This document shows positions 8,276-16,819 of a stretch of 64,000 nucleotides of DNA, piece after piece; position 1 is the stretch's first letter, and every line of letters starts with the position of its first letter. The notes beneath the pieces are model-generated. The model was given only the letters and a program-made list of their open reading frames with translations. It was not told where the DNA came from and made no database searches. The position numbers were made by a program, and so were the translations under genes. Source of the stretch: an uncultured Acidimicrobiales bacterium (GTDB lineage: Bacteria; Actinomycetota; Acidimicrobiia; Acidimicrobiales; SZUA-35); assembly GCA_937925335.1 (NCBI GenBank), contig CALEWY010000034.1, forward strand, positions 17,178 through 81,177, written 5' to 3'.

Positions 8276-8319
8276 ACTGGCGGCTGTGCGGACCACTCAT
8301 GGCTCGCACAGCCGCCAGT
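8276..8319. terminator. Bidirectional hairpin between convergent genes
   Basis: A perfect 15-bp stem (8276-8290 with 8305-8319, arm ACTGGCGGCTGTGCG) with a 14-nt loop lies between the spondin gene and modC, which converge here. It can terminate transcription from both sides. Confidence 0.8.
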
Positions 8320-8356
8320 TCAAGGTTTGGAGGCGTATCGATCCCGGTGAGTCGGG

Positions 8357-9466
8357 TTATGCGGGTTCGACACCGATCTCGGTCGCTTTGACCGCCGCCC
8401 AGACTCGTGAGCCACTGGCGAGGCCGAGATCACGAGCCGCGCCAGGGGTGATTTCGACCGTGATCGGCAGAGGAGCTGCGAGCTGCACGCGTACCCGATC
8501 ACCCAAAACTTCGATGTCGTCGACCGTTGCTTCCCAGGCGTTGCGAGGGCTGCCATCCGGGCGACGTGGATGCAGCGATACCGCTCTCGGGTGGATCGAC
8601 ACCAACACGTCACCACGCACGGATCGATCGGCGATCGCGATCGACCGGGCCGCCAACGCTGGCCGAGCCTCCGACACTGCAGCTGATTGCTGCTCCGACT
8701 CGACCGCAACCGCCACCACCCCATCGTCGGCAACACCACGCAACAGGTTCACGCCAGCCAGATCGGCTGCGTAGCGAGTTTGTGGGCGGCGGCGAATCTC
8801 TTCGGGTGAGCCGGTCTGGGTGACCACACCCTCTTCGAGGATCACGATCCGATCGGCGAGCACGAATGCATCGGCGGGATCGTGGGTGATCAACACCCGT
8901 GGCCCATCGAACGACTCGAGGTGGGTACGCAGAAGTCGTCGCAGCTCCGCATGCGTCGCAACGTCGAGCGCTCCAAGCGGCTCGTCGAGCAGCAACAGCG
9001 CCGGTTCGAGCGCCAACGCTCGTGCAAGGGCGACCCGCTGTGCTTGACCGCCGGACAGGTCCCGCGGCCGTCGATCGTCGAACCCGGCGAGCCCGACGTC
9101 GGCGAGCCACTGCCGAGCTCGCTCGGCTGCGTCTCGTTTCGCCACACCAGCCGACCGAAGTCCGAACGCCACATTGTCGAGTGCGGCCAGATGTGGGAAC
9201 AGCAGGTAGTCCTGGAAGACAACACCGATCCGCCTCGACTCGGCAGGAACGAACGCCGACGCTCCGTCGTCCAGCCGGCGACCGTCGAGCTCGATGCTGC
9301 CTTGATCGATCGCGATGAGACCAGCGATGGCGGCAACGACGGTGGACTTCCCGGCGCCATTCGGGCCGAGCAGCGCAACGGTCTCGCCGGCCGCCACCGT
9401 GAATGACGCGTCCAGCACGAAGTCGCCCCGCTCGACTCCGATCGAAACGATGAGATCGCCACTCAT
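8357..9466 (-). CDS. modC: Molybdate ABC transporter ATP-binding protein
   Basis: 369 residues from the ATG at 9466, which overlaps the modB stop as ATGA; the frame is open further upstream but that part lies inside modB. Walker A GPNGAGKST, the Q-loop (VFQDYLLFPHL), signature LSGGQAQRVALA, Walker B LLLLDEP and switch ITHD are all intact. The C-terminal 110 residues end in a TOBE-like domain (ITPGAARDLGLASGSRVWAAVKATEIGVEP) that in ModC proteins binds oxyanion. With ModA and ModB it powers import of molybdate (or tungstate) across the membrane. Confidence 0.95.
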   Translation of the reverse strand: MSGDLIVSIGVERGDFVLDASFTVAAGETVALLGPNGAGKSTVVAAIAGLIAIDQGSIELDGRRLDDGASAFVPAESRRIGVVFQDYLLFPHLAALDNVAFGLRSAGVAKRDAAERARQWLADVGLAGFDDRRPRDLSGGQAQRVALARALALEPALLLLDEPLGALDVATHAELRRLLRTHLESFDGPRVLITHDPADAFVLADRIVILEEGVVTQTGSPEEIRRRPQTRYAADLAGVNLLRGVADDGVVAVAVESEQQSAAVSEARPALAARSIAIADRSVRGDVLVSIHPRAVSLHPRRPDGSPRNAWEATVDDIEVLGDRVRVQLAAPLPITVEITPGAARDLGLASGSRVWAAVKATEIGVEPA

Positions 9467-10257
9467 GAGCTTCTCCACCAACGGTCGCGCAGGGCGACCA
9501 ACACGATCACCGAGATCACGACGAGGATCAGACTGATCGCTACCGCAACATCGCGGTCGGATTCGAGGGCAACGAACACGGCGATCGGCAGCGTTTGTGT
9601 CCGCCCTTGGAGGTTGCCGGCAAAGGTGATCGTCGCTCCGAACTCGCCGAGTGCCCGAGCCCATGCCAACACGAGCCCGGCGCCGAGCGATGGCCCGATC
9701 ATCGGCAGCGTGACTCGCCGGAACACGGTGAAGGGACTTGCACCGAGCGATGCCGCTGCGGCCTCATAACGGGGGTCAAGATTTCGAAGCGCTCCCTCGA
9801 CCGTGATCACGAGGAACGGCATCGCAACGAACGTGTTCGCAACGATCACACCCCAGGTCGAGAACGGGAGCAGTAAGCCGGTCACCGATTCGAGCGGCTC
9901 ACCGACCAGGCCTCGCCGACCGAAGGCGAACAAAAGCGCAGCGCCTCCAACCACCGGGGGAAGCACCATCGGCAAGGTCACGATCGCCCGAAGTAGCCGT
10001 CGACCGGGGAAGTCGACTCGAGCCAGGAGCCATGCCAGCGGCACACCGAAGGCGAGCGACAACAGCGCCGAGACCACCGATGTGAGGAGCGACAGCCGAA
10101 GGGCATCGGTCACGACGTCCGATCCGATCAACTCACCCAAGCGGGACCACGGCGTGCGCCACGCCAGGCCAACGAGCGGAATCACGAAGACGAGGGCACC
10201 AATCCCGCCGAAGACGGCGAGTGCCGGCGGCACGCGTGTTGGAACGGGTCTCGTCAC
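9463..10257 (-). CDS. modB: Molybdate ABC transporter permease
   Basis: 264 residues with about five to six membrane helices. The cytoplasmic coupling loop EAAASLGASPFTVFRRVTLPM is the permease EAA motif, and the following GPSLGAGLVLAWARALGEFGAT is characteristic of molybdate/sulfate permeases (ModB/CysT type). The ATG overlaps the modA stop (4 bp) and its stop overlaps modC, so the three genes form a tight operon modA-modB-modC read on the minus strand. Confidence 0.95.
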   Translation of the reverse strand: MTRPVPTRVPPALAVFGGIGALVFVIPLVGLAWRTPWSRLGELIGSDVVTDALRLSLLTSVVSALLSLAFGVPLAWLLARVDFPGRRLLRAIVTLPMVLPPVVGGAALLFAFGRRGLVGEPLESVTGLLLPFSTWGVIVANTFVAMPFLVITVEGALRNLDPRYEAAAASLGASPFTVFRRVTLPMIGPSLGAGLVLAWARALGEFGATITFAGNLQGRTQTLPIAVFVALESDRDVAVAISLILVVISVIVLVALRDRWWRSS

Positions 10258-11060
10258 GAGCCAAAACCAAACGTCTCGAGCACGGCACGACCCTCGGACG
10301 AGGTGATGAAACCGACCACGAGGGCAGCTGCGTCGGGATCCTCGGCACTCTCGAGCGCTGCGACCGAATAGCGGTTCGTCGAGCTCACCGCTACCGGAAG
10401 TTCGAATGCGGCAACCGCTCCGTCGGCGGCGATGACATCGGTCGCGTACACAAGGCCGACATCGAGTTCGCCGTCGATGATCTTTGCGAGCAACCGTCGA
10501 ACATCGGGTTCCTCCGTATCGAGTTGCGGGGTGACCCCGGCCGAAGCGAACACCTCGACCGCAGCCGATCCGCAGGGCACCTCGGGCGCACAGACACCGA
10601 CGAACAACTCGGGCCGTTCGAAGTCTGCGAGGCCGACCGCACCAACGTCATTCTCGACGTTTGCCGCAATCACCAACTCGTTGGTGGCGAACACCTGGGG
10701 CGAGGACGCGGCTCCGGCGTCGACGACATCTGCCATCACGGTTTCGTTGGCTGATGCAAAGACGTCGGCGGGCGCTCCATCGAGGATCTGCTCCCGCAAC
10801 GCTGAGCTTCCAGCCAGACTGAGCTGCACGTCGATCGCGGGATTCGCCGCCTCGATCGCTTCCTCCATCGCGGTGAAGGCATCACCGAGCGATGCGGCTG
10901 CGAAGACCGTGACCACCTCCCGTTCGGCCGAACTCGACGAACCGTTCCCGCAGCTGGCGAGAGTCGCCAATGCGAGCATGACGACCGGCGTGGTCATGAG
11001 CGCGCGGGGGTTCGATCGGGAGACGAGCGCAGAACCGAACGCAGTGATCGAGCGAGACAT
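10254..11060 (-). CDS. modA: Molybdate-binding lipoprotein
   Basis: 268 residues. A hydrophobic segment ending in LATLASC (lipobox, Cys 37) predicts a lipoprotein anchored outside the membrane. The mature part begins VVTVFAAASLGDAFTAM and contains LSLAGSSALREQI and GAPADVFASA, the ligand-contact segments of ModA, with DVGLVYATD later. It captures the oxyanion and delivers it to ModBC. It is the first gene of the mod operon. Its promoter overlaps that of a divergent PadR regulator only 25 bp away. Upstream lies TAGTCT (11075-11070), a -10 box 9 nt before the ATG. Confidence 0.95.
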   Translation of the reverse strand: MSRSITAFGSALVSRSNPRALMTTPVVMLALATLASCGNGSSSSAEREVVTVFAAASLGDAFTAMEEAIEAANPAIDVQLSLAGSSALREQILDGAPADVFASANETVMADVVDAGAASSPQVFATNELVIAANVENDVGAVGLADFERPELFVGVCAPEVPCGSAAVEVFASAGVTPQLDTEEPDVRRLLAKIIDGELDVGLVYATDVIAADGAVAAFELPVAVSSTNRYSVAALESAEDPDAAALVVGFITSSEGRAVLETFGFGS

Positions 11061-11069
11061 GTCGCAGTG

Positions 11070-11079
11070 AGACTAGTTT
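11070..11079. promoter_or_regulatory. Overlapping divergent -10 boxes of modA and the PadR gene
   Basis: Around the palindrome ACTAGT (11072-11077) lie TAGTCT on the minus strand (11075-11070, 9 nt before the modA ATG) and TAGTTT on the plus strand (11074-11079, 6 nt before the PadR GTG). The two core promoters share base pairs, so transcription in the two directions should be mutually exclusive at any moment. Confidence 0.6.
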
Positions 11080-11085
11080 GGCGGC

Positions 11086-11601
11086 GTGGCGAAACCCAGC
11101 CTGTCGTTGACCGATCACACCGTTCTTGCCCTTCTCGGTGAAGGAGCGACCCATGGCTTCGCAATCGCACAAGAACTCACCGCCGAATCGGATCTCGGCC
11201 GGATCTTCACGGTGCATCGACCGCTGGTCTACCGATCGCTTGATCGCCTCGTCGAACGCGAGCTTGCCGAGCCCCAACAGATCGAGAAGGGCGAGGGTGG
11301 GCCGAAGCGAACGATCCACGGCCTCACGAAAGAAGGCGAGGCGGTCAACGCGAAGTGGCTGGCCAGCCCGGTGACCCACGTTCGAGATCTCCGGATTGAG
11401 TTCCTGACGAAGCTGCGTCTGAACACACGAGCCAATCAAGACACCGCCGCGCTGATCGCCTCGCAGCAGGCGGCGCTCGCCGAGCGAATCGAGACGTTGC
11501 GATCAGCAACCGACAGCGATGACGAGGTCGATCTGTGGCGCCGACACAACGCCGATGCGGTGGCCGCCTTCCTCGCCGAACTTCAGAAACCAGAAGTATG
11601 A
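11086..11601 (+). CDS. PadR family transcriptional regulator
   Basis: 171 residues from GTG. The N-terminal winged helix (LSLTDHTVLALLGEGATHGFA, then HRPLVYRSLDRLVERELAE) is typical PadR, and the C-terminal half (LRIEFLTKLRLN onwards) is the helical dimerisation region of the VirR-type subfamily (about 170 residues). It diverges from modA over 25 bp with overlapping core promoters, so it is well placed to regulate molybdate uptake or itself. No ModE-type regulator is visible. Link to molybdenum is inferred from position alone. Confidence 0.88.
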   Translation: MAKPSLSLTDHTVLALLGEGATHGFAIAQELTAESDLGRIFTVHRPLVYRSLDRLVERELAEPQQIEKGEGGPKRTIHGLTKEGEAVNAKWLASPVTHVRDLRIEFLTKLRLNTRANQDTAALIASQQAALAERIETLRSATDSDDEVDLWRRHNADAVAAFLAELQKPEV

Positions 11602-11611
11602 GGCTCCGTGT

Positions 11612-11634
11612 GAGGTTCGCACATGCGAGGCCTC
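11612..11634. terminator. Weak hairpin between convergent genes
   Basis: GAGG-TT-CGC and GCG-AGG-CCTC form an interrupted 7-bp stem with a 4-nt loop, 11 nt after the PadR stop and 32 nt before the end of the convergent dehydrogenase gene. Confidence 0.4.
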
Positions 11635-11665
11635 GTCGTCCGTAAAGACCGAAGTCACCGCCTGA

Positions 11666-12613
11666 TCAGGCTTCGAGATCGTTCCAACCCGGATTCATGA
11701 GATCGGTGTTAACCAGGTCGCTCGGGTGCTCGCCGGCAAACACCTGCAAGACCTGCTCCAACGCCATGTCGAGCATTCGTTTGCGACCAACGGTGGTCGA
11801 CGATGCCGTATGCGGCGTGATGATGACGTCATCTCGGTTCAGCAGCGGATGTTCGGCTGGCAGCGGTTCAGGATCGGTCACATCGAGGCCAGCGTTCGAG
11901 ACTTGACCGGTGTGCAACGCTTCCAGCAGTGCCTGGTGGTCGACCAGGCCACCTCGGCTGGCGTTGATGAACACCACGCCGCGTTTGCACCGAGCGAACG
12001 CCTCGGCGTTGAAGATCTGAGCGGTGTCGGCCGCGAGCGGAGCGTGCAGCGAAAGAATGTCCGACCGAGCGCACAGATCGTCGAAGGACACCAGTTCTGG
12101 CTTGGCCGGATCGTCGGCAAGATCACCCTCCATGACGAACGGATCGTGAGCGATCACCTTCATCCCGACGGCCGTTGCGATTCGGGCCACTCGCCGGGCG
12201 ATACGCCCGTAGGCCAACAAGCCAAGCGTGAGACCATCGAATTCGATCGCAGTATTCAGTCGGGCGTAGTCCCCGGTCTGCTTCCGCAAGCGGCCCTGCT
12301 GGCGGACCAACTCTTTGCCGGAAGCGAACATCAGGGCGATCGCATGCTCGGCGGTCGACACGGTCGGCCCTTCCGGCGTGTTGGTAACAGCGATTCCGCG
12401 TTCGCTGGCAGCTGCCAGATCGACAGCATCAACACCGATTCCTGTGCGAGCGATCACTCGCAGGTTCGGAACACGGTCCATCATCGGCCCGTCCCAGTCC
12501 GCTCCCCCGACAACAACCGCGTCGGCCAGGCGAAGATCGTCCTCGCTTGGCCCGATCGCCTCGTGATCACCGATCGCAATGTCACCAAAGGGTCGATCGA
12601 TCCAGATCTTCAT
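11666..12613 (-). CDS. D-isomer 2-hydroxyacid dehydrogenase (phosphoglycerate dehydrogenase-like)
   Basis: 315 residues from the ATG at 12613 (MKIWIDRP), chosen over an in-frame upstream start because the family begins there. The nucleotide-binding motif is altered: the usual GxGxxG is LLAYGRIARRVA. The catalytic set is intact: Arg in FINASRGGLVD, Glu in DPEPLPAEHP and His in TPHTASST. It therefore looks like an active NAD(P)-dependent 2-hydroxyacid dehydrogenase lacking the ACT domain of SerA, so serine synthesis is not implied. Substrate unknown. It is monocistronic, with a protease gene diverging upstream. Confidence 0.88.
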   Translation of the reverse strand: MKIWIDRPFGDIAIGDHEAIGPSEDDLRLADAVVVGGADWDGPMMDRVPNLRVIARTGIGVDAVDLAAASERGIAVTNTPEGPTVSTAEHAIALMFASGKELVRQQGRLRKQTGDYARLNTAIEFDGLTLGLLAYGRIARRVARIATAVGMKVIAHDPFVMEGDLADDPAKPELVSFDDLCARSDILSLHAPLAADTAQIFNAEAFARCKRGVVFINASRGGLVDHQALLEALHTGQVSNAGLDVTDPEPLPAEHPLLNRDDVIITPHTASSTTVGRKRMLDMALEQVLQVFAGEHPSDLVNTDLMNPGWNDLEA

Positions 12614-12729
12614 GTGCTGCGCTCCGTCGTTTCGTCGGCCGGGCCCCGACGAGCTCGGCAACCCCAACGTAGGCCGGTTCCCGCCGGGCCTGGTCACAAT
12701 CGGCTATGTCCAACGCGCAGACACACACC

Positions 12730-12735
12730 TACCCT
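12730..12735 (+). promoter_or_regulatory. -10 box of the secreted protease gene
   Basis: TACCCT at 12730-12735 lies 7 nt before the GTG at 12743, fitting the near-leaderless pattern seen repeatedly in this window and supporting that start. Confidence 0.5.
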
Positions 12736-12742
12736 CGCATCC

Positions 12743-13393
12743 GTGAGACATCCGGTCGCTCTGCTCATCGTGGCGCTCGCCCTCTTCGCGACCGCTTGCT
12801 CGACGAAGACCTCCAACCAACCGCTGCAGGCAACCCTTCGCCTCGAACTGACCGAATGTGGCACCTCGAACGAGCAGCGGGCATCGGCAGTGGCTGTCGA
12901 TCGAGGCCCCGGCAACCTGGCCGTCACCGTTGCCCACGCGTTCGACAACATCGAGTCGTTTGTCGTGCAGGAAGCGAACGGGTCGACGATGACGGCCGAA
13001 CTTGTCCATCTCGACGTCGATCGTGACCTCGCCGTCATTCGCCTCGAACGCGGGGCGGCCGAGACTCTGGGAGTTGCGGATCCAAACGTTGAGACGACCG
13101 ACGTCTCGTTGATCACGTACAGCAACGACGATGGGCCCGAACGGAAGCCGGCATCGATCCTTCGATTCGTTCGACTCAGCCTCGATGGCGTCGGCGATCG
13201 AGATGGGATCGAACTCGGCGCCGACATCGAGTCTGGCGACTCGGGTGGCCCCGTGATCGACGATGAGGGCCGACTGGTCGGCATGGTCTTCGCAACAAGC
13301 CGCGGCGACGATCGAGGCTGGGCGGTTGCGTCGAATGAGATCGAGCGAGCGATCGACGCCGCGACGACGCCGATCCCACTCGTCTGTCGTTAG
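12743..13393 (+). CDS. Secreted trypsin-like serine protease (lipoprotein)
   Basis: 216 residues from a GTG at 12743; the frame is open far upstream but that part has no protein-like features. The N-terminus is a lipoprotein signal ending in FATACS (Cys about 19). The chymotrypsin-fold triad is visible: His in TVAHAF, Asp in DVDRDLAVIRL and Ser in ESGDSGGPVID, preceded by an oxyanion-type glycine. It is short for an HtrA protease and has no PDZ domain, so it resembles small extracytoplasmic S1 peptidases. Anchored outside the membrane; substrate unknown. Its last bases face the thiolase gene convergently across 66 bp. Confidence 0.85.
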   Translation: MRHPVALLIVALALFATACSTKTSNQPLQATLRLELTECGTSNEQRASAVAVDRGPGNLAVTVAHAFDNIESFVVQEANGSTMTAELVHLDVDRDLAVIRLERGAAETLGVADPNVETTDVSLITYSNDDGPERKPASILRFVRLSLDGVGDRDGIELGADIESGDSGGPVIDDEGRLVGMVFATSRGDDRGWAVASNEIERAIDAATTPIPLVCR

Positions 13394-13459
13394 CCCAACC
13401 GGTCTCGCTCAACCGTCTTCGCTCAGAGGGTGAGCGCAAGACGTTCGCGCACCCAGTCC

Positions 13460-14662
13460 CTAGCCCAGTTCGCTGCCGACGATCGACACGAAGCTCACAC
13501 ATTCGCCCGGTGCTCCGCCCAGGTTGTGGGTCATGCCGAGCGTCTTTCCGTCTTCGGTCACGCTCTTGATCTGGCGATCGGCCGGTGCCTCGTGCCGAAG
13601 CTGCAGCCAACACTCGAAGAGCATTCGCAGGCCGGACGCACCGATGGGGTGGCCAAAGCTCTTCAGCCCGCCATCGGGATTGATCGGCAATTCGCCGTCG
13701 AGGTCATAGGTGCCGGCCATGACCTCTTTCCAGCCAAGACCGCGCTCGGCAAAGCCGAGATCTTCCATCAAGACGAGCTCGGTCGGCGTGAAGCAGTCGT
13801 GCACTTCGGCCATCGCGATCTCCGAGCGTGGGTGCTCAACACCGGCCTGGGCATAGGCATCGGCGGCACAGGCGACCACCTCGTCGAACGTGGTGTAGTC
13901 GTAGTCAGGGTCGATCGGACCAGCGGCGGGGCCAGCGGAGAAGGCAAGCGCCTTCACGTAGATGGGGTTGTCGGTGTACTTGTGCGCATCCTCAGCTCGC
14001 ACGAGGATCGCCGCGGCTGAGCCGTCACTCACGCCCGAGCAATCGAAGATGCCGAGCGGACCGGCGATGAGCGGCGCGTTGCTGATCTTCTCCTTGCTCA
14101 CTTCCTTCTGGAACTGAGCACGAGGGTTGCGCGCGCCGTTGTAATGGTTCTTCCATGCGATCCGAGTGAGAACGTCTTTCATCTCCGTCTCGTCCACGCC
14201 GTACTTCTCGGCGTAGGCCGGGGCAAGAAGTGAGAACATGGCGGGAGCGGTGAGCTCCGGCTTGGTTCCATCGCTCGGAAGCGGGGTGCCGACAAGACCG
14301 GACATGCCGTTGTCTTTCAGCTTCTCAACACCGATGGCGCACACCATGTCGTAGGCACCAGAGGCCACGGCGTAGCACGCGTTACGGAACGCCTCGGAGC
14401 CGGTTGCGCACATGTTTTCGACGCGGGTGACCGGCTTGTGGTCGATCTTCAGCGCCCGGCTCAGCGTCAGACCCGAAACGCCGGATCCGAGTGTGCCGAA
14501 CCAGTAAGCATCGACATCATCTTGGGTGATGCCGGCAGATGCGTACGCCTCCTGAGAGGCCTCGACCAGCATGTCGTCAACACTCTTGTCCCAGTGTTCA
14601 CCGAAGGGCGTGCAGCCCATTCCAACGATTGCGACCTGGTCCTTGATGCCTCGTGATGCCAT
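13460..14662 (-). CDS. Thiolase family protein (acetyl-CoA acetyltransferase-like)
   Basis: 400 residues from the ATG at 14662; the longer open frame would enter the divergent gene. Thiolase landmarks: nucleophilic Cys in VENMCATGSEAFRNAC, His in NPDGGLKSFGHPIGASGLRM, and GECVSFVSIVG near the C-terminus where a second catalytic Cys normally lies. NHYNGARNPRAQF and HDCFTPTELVLMEDLG place it in the SCP2-like/archaeal-type thiolase group (COG0183) that often pairs with an OB-fold DUF35 protein. An HMG-CoA-synthase-like/OB-fold fusion occurs at 16820-18232 on the same strand, which may be its partner. Likely role: condensation or cleavage of acyl-CoAs. Confidence 0.9.
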   Translation of the reverse strand: MASRGIKDQVAIVGMGCTPFGEHWDKSVDDMLVEASQEAYASAGITQDDVDAYWFGTLGSGVSGLTLSRALKIDHKPVTRVENMCATGSEAFRNACYAVASGAYDMVCAIGVEKLKDNGMSGLVGTPLPSDGTKPELTAPAMFSLLAPAYAEKYGVDETEMKDVLTRIAWKNHYNGARNPRAQFQKEVSKEKISNAPLIAGPLGIFDCSGVSDGSAAAILVRAEDAHKYTDNPIYVKALAFSAGPAAGPIDPDYDYTTFDEVVACAADAYAQAGVEHPRSEIAMAEVHDCFTPTELVLMEDLGFAERGLGWKEVMAGTYDLDGELPINPDGGLKSFGHPIGASGLRMLFECWLQLRHEAPADRQIKSVTEDGKTLGMTHNLGGAPGECVSFVSIVGSELG

Positions 14663-14783
14663 GGCGGGCTCCCCTATGTGTGACGAACGTCGCTTCCGCA
14701 ACGTTGCGTACACACTGACGGATCTGGCCCTCATCGTCAATCTTCGAGAGTCAAAGCACTCGATCGGTTCTCCTCCGCTCCAT

Positions 14784-14809
14784 AATCCCCCAGAGCACTT
14801 TGGGGGATT
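14784..14809. promoter_or_regulatory. Hairpin in the leader of the DUF2339 gene
   Basis: AATCCCCCA (14784-14792) and TGGGGGATT (14801-14809) form a perfect 9-bp stem with an 8-nt loop, about 35-45 nt before the ATG. It could be an operator, attenuator or mRNA stabiliser. Nothing else is recognisable in the 181-bp gap between the divergent genes. Confidence 0.5.
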
Positions 14810-14843
14810 TCGTCCCCTGTGCAGGAGTCCCGTCTTCTTCATC

Positions 14844-16814
14844 ATGAAGACCATGGCTAAATCAGAAGCACTCTTTCTCCGGCGCACGATCGCCGACCTC
14901 CAGCGTCGCCTCGTCACGATCGAGAGCACCGCGACAACGACCCAGCCCGTGATGAGCCCGCCCGCGATGAGCCAGCCCGTGATGAGCCAGCCCGTCATCA
15001 GCCAGCCAGCCGCGCCCGTTCCACCCACCGCGCCCGTTCCGCCCACCGTGCCAGCGATCGGGCGACCAGCGCCAAGCCAGCCTGGGTTCACCCCGCCACT
15101 CACGCGCCCGAACGCCACCCCACCACCGCCTCAGCCGGGAGCACAACCATTCGCCCCGGCGCAATCGGCAACGGTTGCTACCCCACCGGCATCGACCACA
15201 CCCCCATATGCGAACCTGACGACGGAGACCGTCCTCAAATGGACCGGTCTTCTTCTCGTCTTCCTCGCAGCAGTCTTTTTGGTCAGCACCGCAATCGAGC
15301 GAGGCTGGATCGGCCCTGAGCTGCAGCTGGCGGGCAGCTTCGCCATCGGCGGAGCACTCGTCGGCGGCGGCCTCTTTCTCAGAGAGAAGCGGCCAGACTG
15401 GGGCCCACCGCTCGCGGGTGTCGGCGTCACGATCCTCTCCGTCTGTTCGATCGCCGGCTGGCAATGGCTTGCCCTCGGGGCGCTCGAGGTCTGGCTCGCC
15501 GTCGCCGTCGGCGTTCATGCCCTCGCACTTTGGCTGGCTCACCGCTTCGGCAGCCCAGGCCTCGCGGCAGCTGGCATGACCACCTCGATCATCGCTGTCT
15601 CGTGGATCGCCGAAGCGTCGCCTGGAGCGGCGGCTCTGACCACACTCATCGCCCTCTCAACCATGGCCATGTCGATCCTGCTGCGCCGCCCTTCACTCCA
15701 CTTGCTCACATCACTGACGACGAGCGGAGCGTTCCTCCTTCTCGCCATCGTTGCCCGGCTCGATCATCCCGACACGGCCATCTACACGCTCATCTCCGGA
15801 GTGGTGGCCGCCCTCGCCATGTGGTTCATGCCGATCGCATTCGATGTGGTGGCGCCCATCAAGAGCGCCGGAAGTGATGCGTGGCTCTCCTTCACCCGCC
15901 GCATTCCTGTCGCATTGCCAGCGCTCGTCGCCGTGGCCGTTCGCCTTTCGACCGACGCCAGCGGCGACAACGCCGGCTTCATCTACCTCTCCTGTGGAGG
16001 CATTGCCCTCGCCTTGGCCGCCGGACTGTTCGGGGCTGTTCGAAACGGACTCGTGAGGTGCGACCAATCCGTGTGGATCTCCCAGGCGCTCGGTGGTGTT
16101 GCGGCAACTGTGATCGGCAGCGTCGTGCTCCTCGACGGGCCGGGGCTCCTCGTCTCGCTCATCGCTCAAGCTGCGGCTTTGCTCGTCTTCATCCGATTCG
16201 TCGAGGACCGCTTCGCCCTTGGCCAAGCGATCATCGTCACCGCCATCGCCGGCCTCTACGGACTCGGCCGGATGCTGATCGGTATTGACATGCGGCTCGA
16301 TTGGATCGACCACCTCACGCACTTCGCGTTGATCGCTCTCGTCGGTGGCTGGGCTTTCGTCGAACGAGACGATCGCCTGCGTCGGCCTCTCGCCGCAACC
16401 GCCTATCTCGGCGCCCACCTCTGGGCCATCCCCACCTTCGTCCACCTCGCACAGGGCCAGGCCGGCATCTCAGCCGTGTGGGCCGCCCTCGGATTAACGG
16501 CGCTCGTGGTCGGATCGGTCCGAGGTTCCAGCCTCGCTATCCAAGGAGGGCTCGGCACGCTCGCCGTTGTCGTCGTCAAACTCTTGACGGTCGACCTGGT
16601 CGACGTTGACACCTTCTGGCGAGTCGGTTTGTTCTTCGTCCTCGGCGGTGTCTTCCTCGCCGTGAGCTTCAAGTTCGGTGCGGGACTCGGCACCATCGGT
16701 GAAGACTCAGACACCGATGACCGGCCAGACCCCCCAACCACGGAGCTGCCCGGGACCGTGGTGAGCCCAGCCCCTCCGCAGCGCCCCAGTCCGGCCGGCG
16801 GTCCGGCCAGCTGA
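14844..16814 (+). CDS. DUF2339-like multispanning membrane protein
   Basis: 656 residues from ATG 14844 (or 653 from ATG 14853). A coiled N-terminus (ALFLRRTIADLQRRLVTIE) is followed by a Pro/Met/Ser-rich linker (about 33-120), then many hydrophobic helices from about residue 130 to 630 and a Pro-rich tail. The helix-dense pattern beginning LKWTGLLLVFLAAVFLVSTAIERGW matches DUF2339 membrane proteins, whose function is unknown. The linker contains in-frame DNA repeats. It converges with the next gene, leaving 5 bp between stops. Location is the cytoplasmic membrane. Confidence 0.8.
   Translation: MKTMAKSEALFLRRTIADLQRRLVTIESTATTTQPVMSPPAMSQPVMSQPVISQPAAPVPPTAPVPPTVPAIGRPAPSQPGFTPPLTRPNATPPPPQPGAQPFAPAQSATVATPPASTTPPYANLTTETVLKWTGLLLVFLAAVFLVSTAIERGWIGPELQLAGSFAIGGALVGGGLFLREKRPDWGPPLAGVGVTILSVCSIAGWQWLALGALEVWLAVAVGVHALALWLAHRFGSPGLAAAGMTTSIIAVSWIAEASPGAAALTTLIALSTMAMSILLRRPSLHLLTSLTTSGAFLLLAIVARLDHPDTAIYTLISGVVAALAMWFMPIAFDVVAPIKSAGSDAWLSFTRRIPVALPALVAVAVRLSTDASGDNAGFIYLSCGGIALALAAGLFGAVRNGLVRCDQSVWISQALGGVAATVIGSVVLLDGPGLLVSLIAQAAALLVFIRFVEDRFALGQAIIVTAIAGLYGLGRMLIGIDMRLDWIDHLTHFALIALVGGWAFVERDDRLRRPLAATAYLGAHLWAIPTFVHLAQGQAGISAVWAALGLTALVVGSVRGSSLAIQGGLGTLAVVVVKLLTVDLVDVDTFWRVGLFFVLGGVFLAVSFKFGAGLGTIGEDSDTDDRPDPPTTELPGTVVSPAPPQRPSPAGGPAS
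14943..15047. repeat. In-frame minisatellites coding for the DUF2339 linker
   Basis: Four 15-bp units related to CAGCCCGTGATGAGC run from 14943 to 15002, and two 18-bp units related to GCGCCCGTTCCACCCACC from 15012 to 15047. They encode a QPVMS-type and an APVPPT-type repeat, so length changes would keep the frame. Confidence 0.85.
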
Positions 16815-16819
16815 GGCGC

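Noticed and set aside
15711..16445. 244-codon acidic minus-strand open frame inside the DUF2339 gene
   Set aside because: Its composition (Glu/Gly/Asp-rich) is the shadow of hydrophobic codons on the sense strand.
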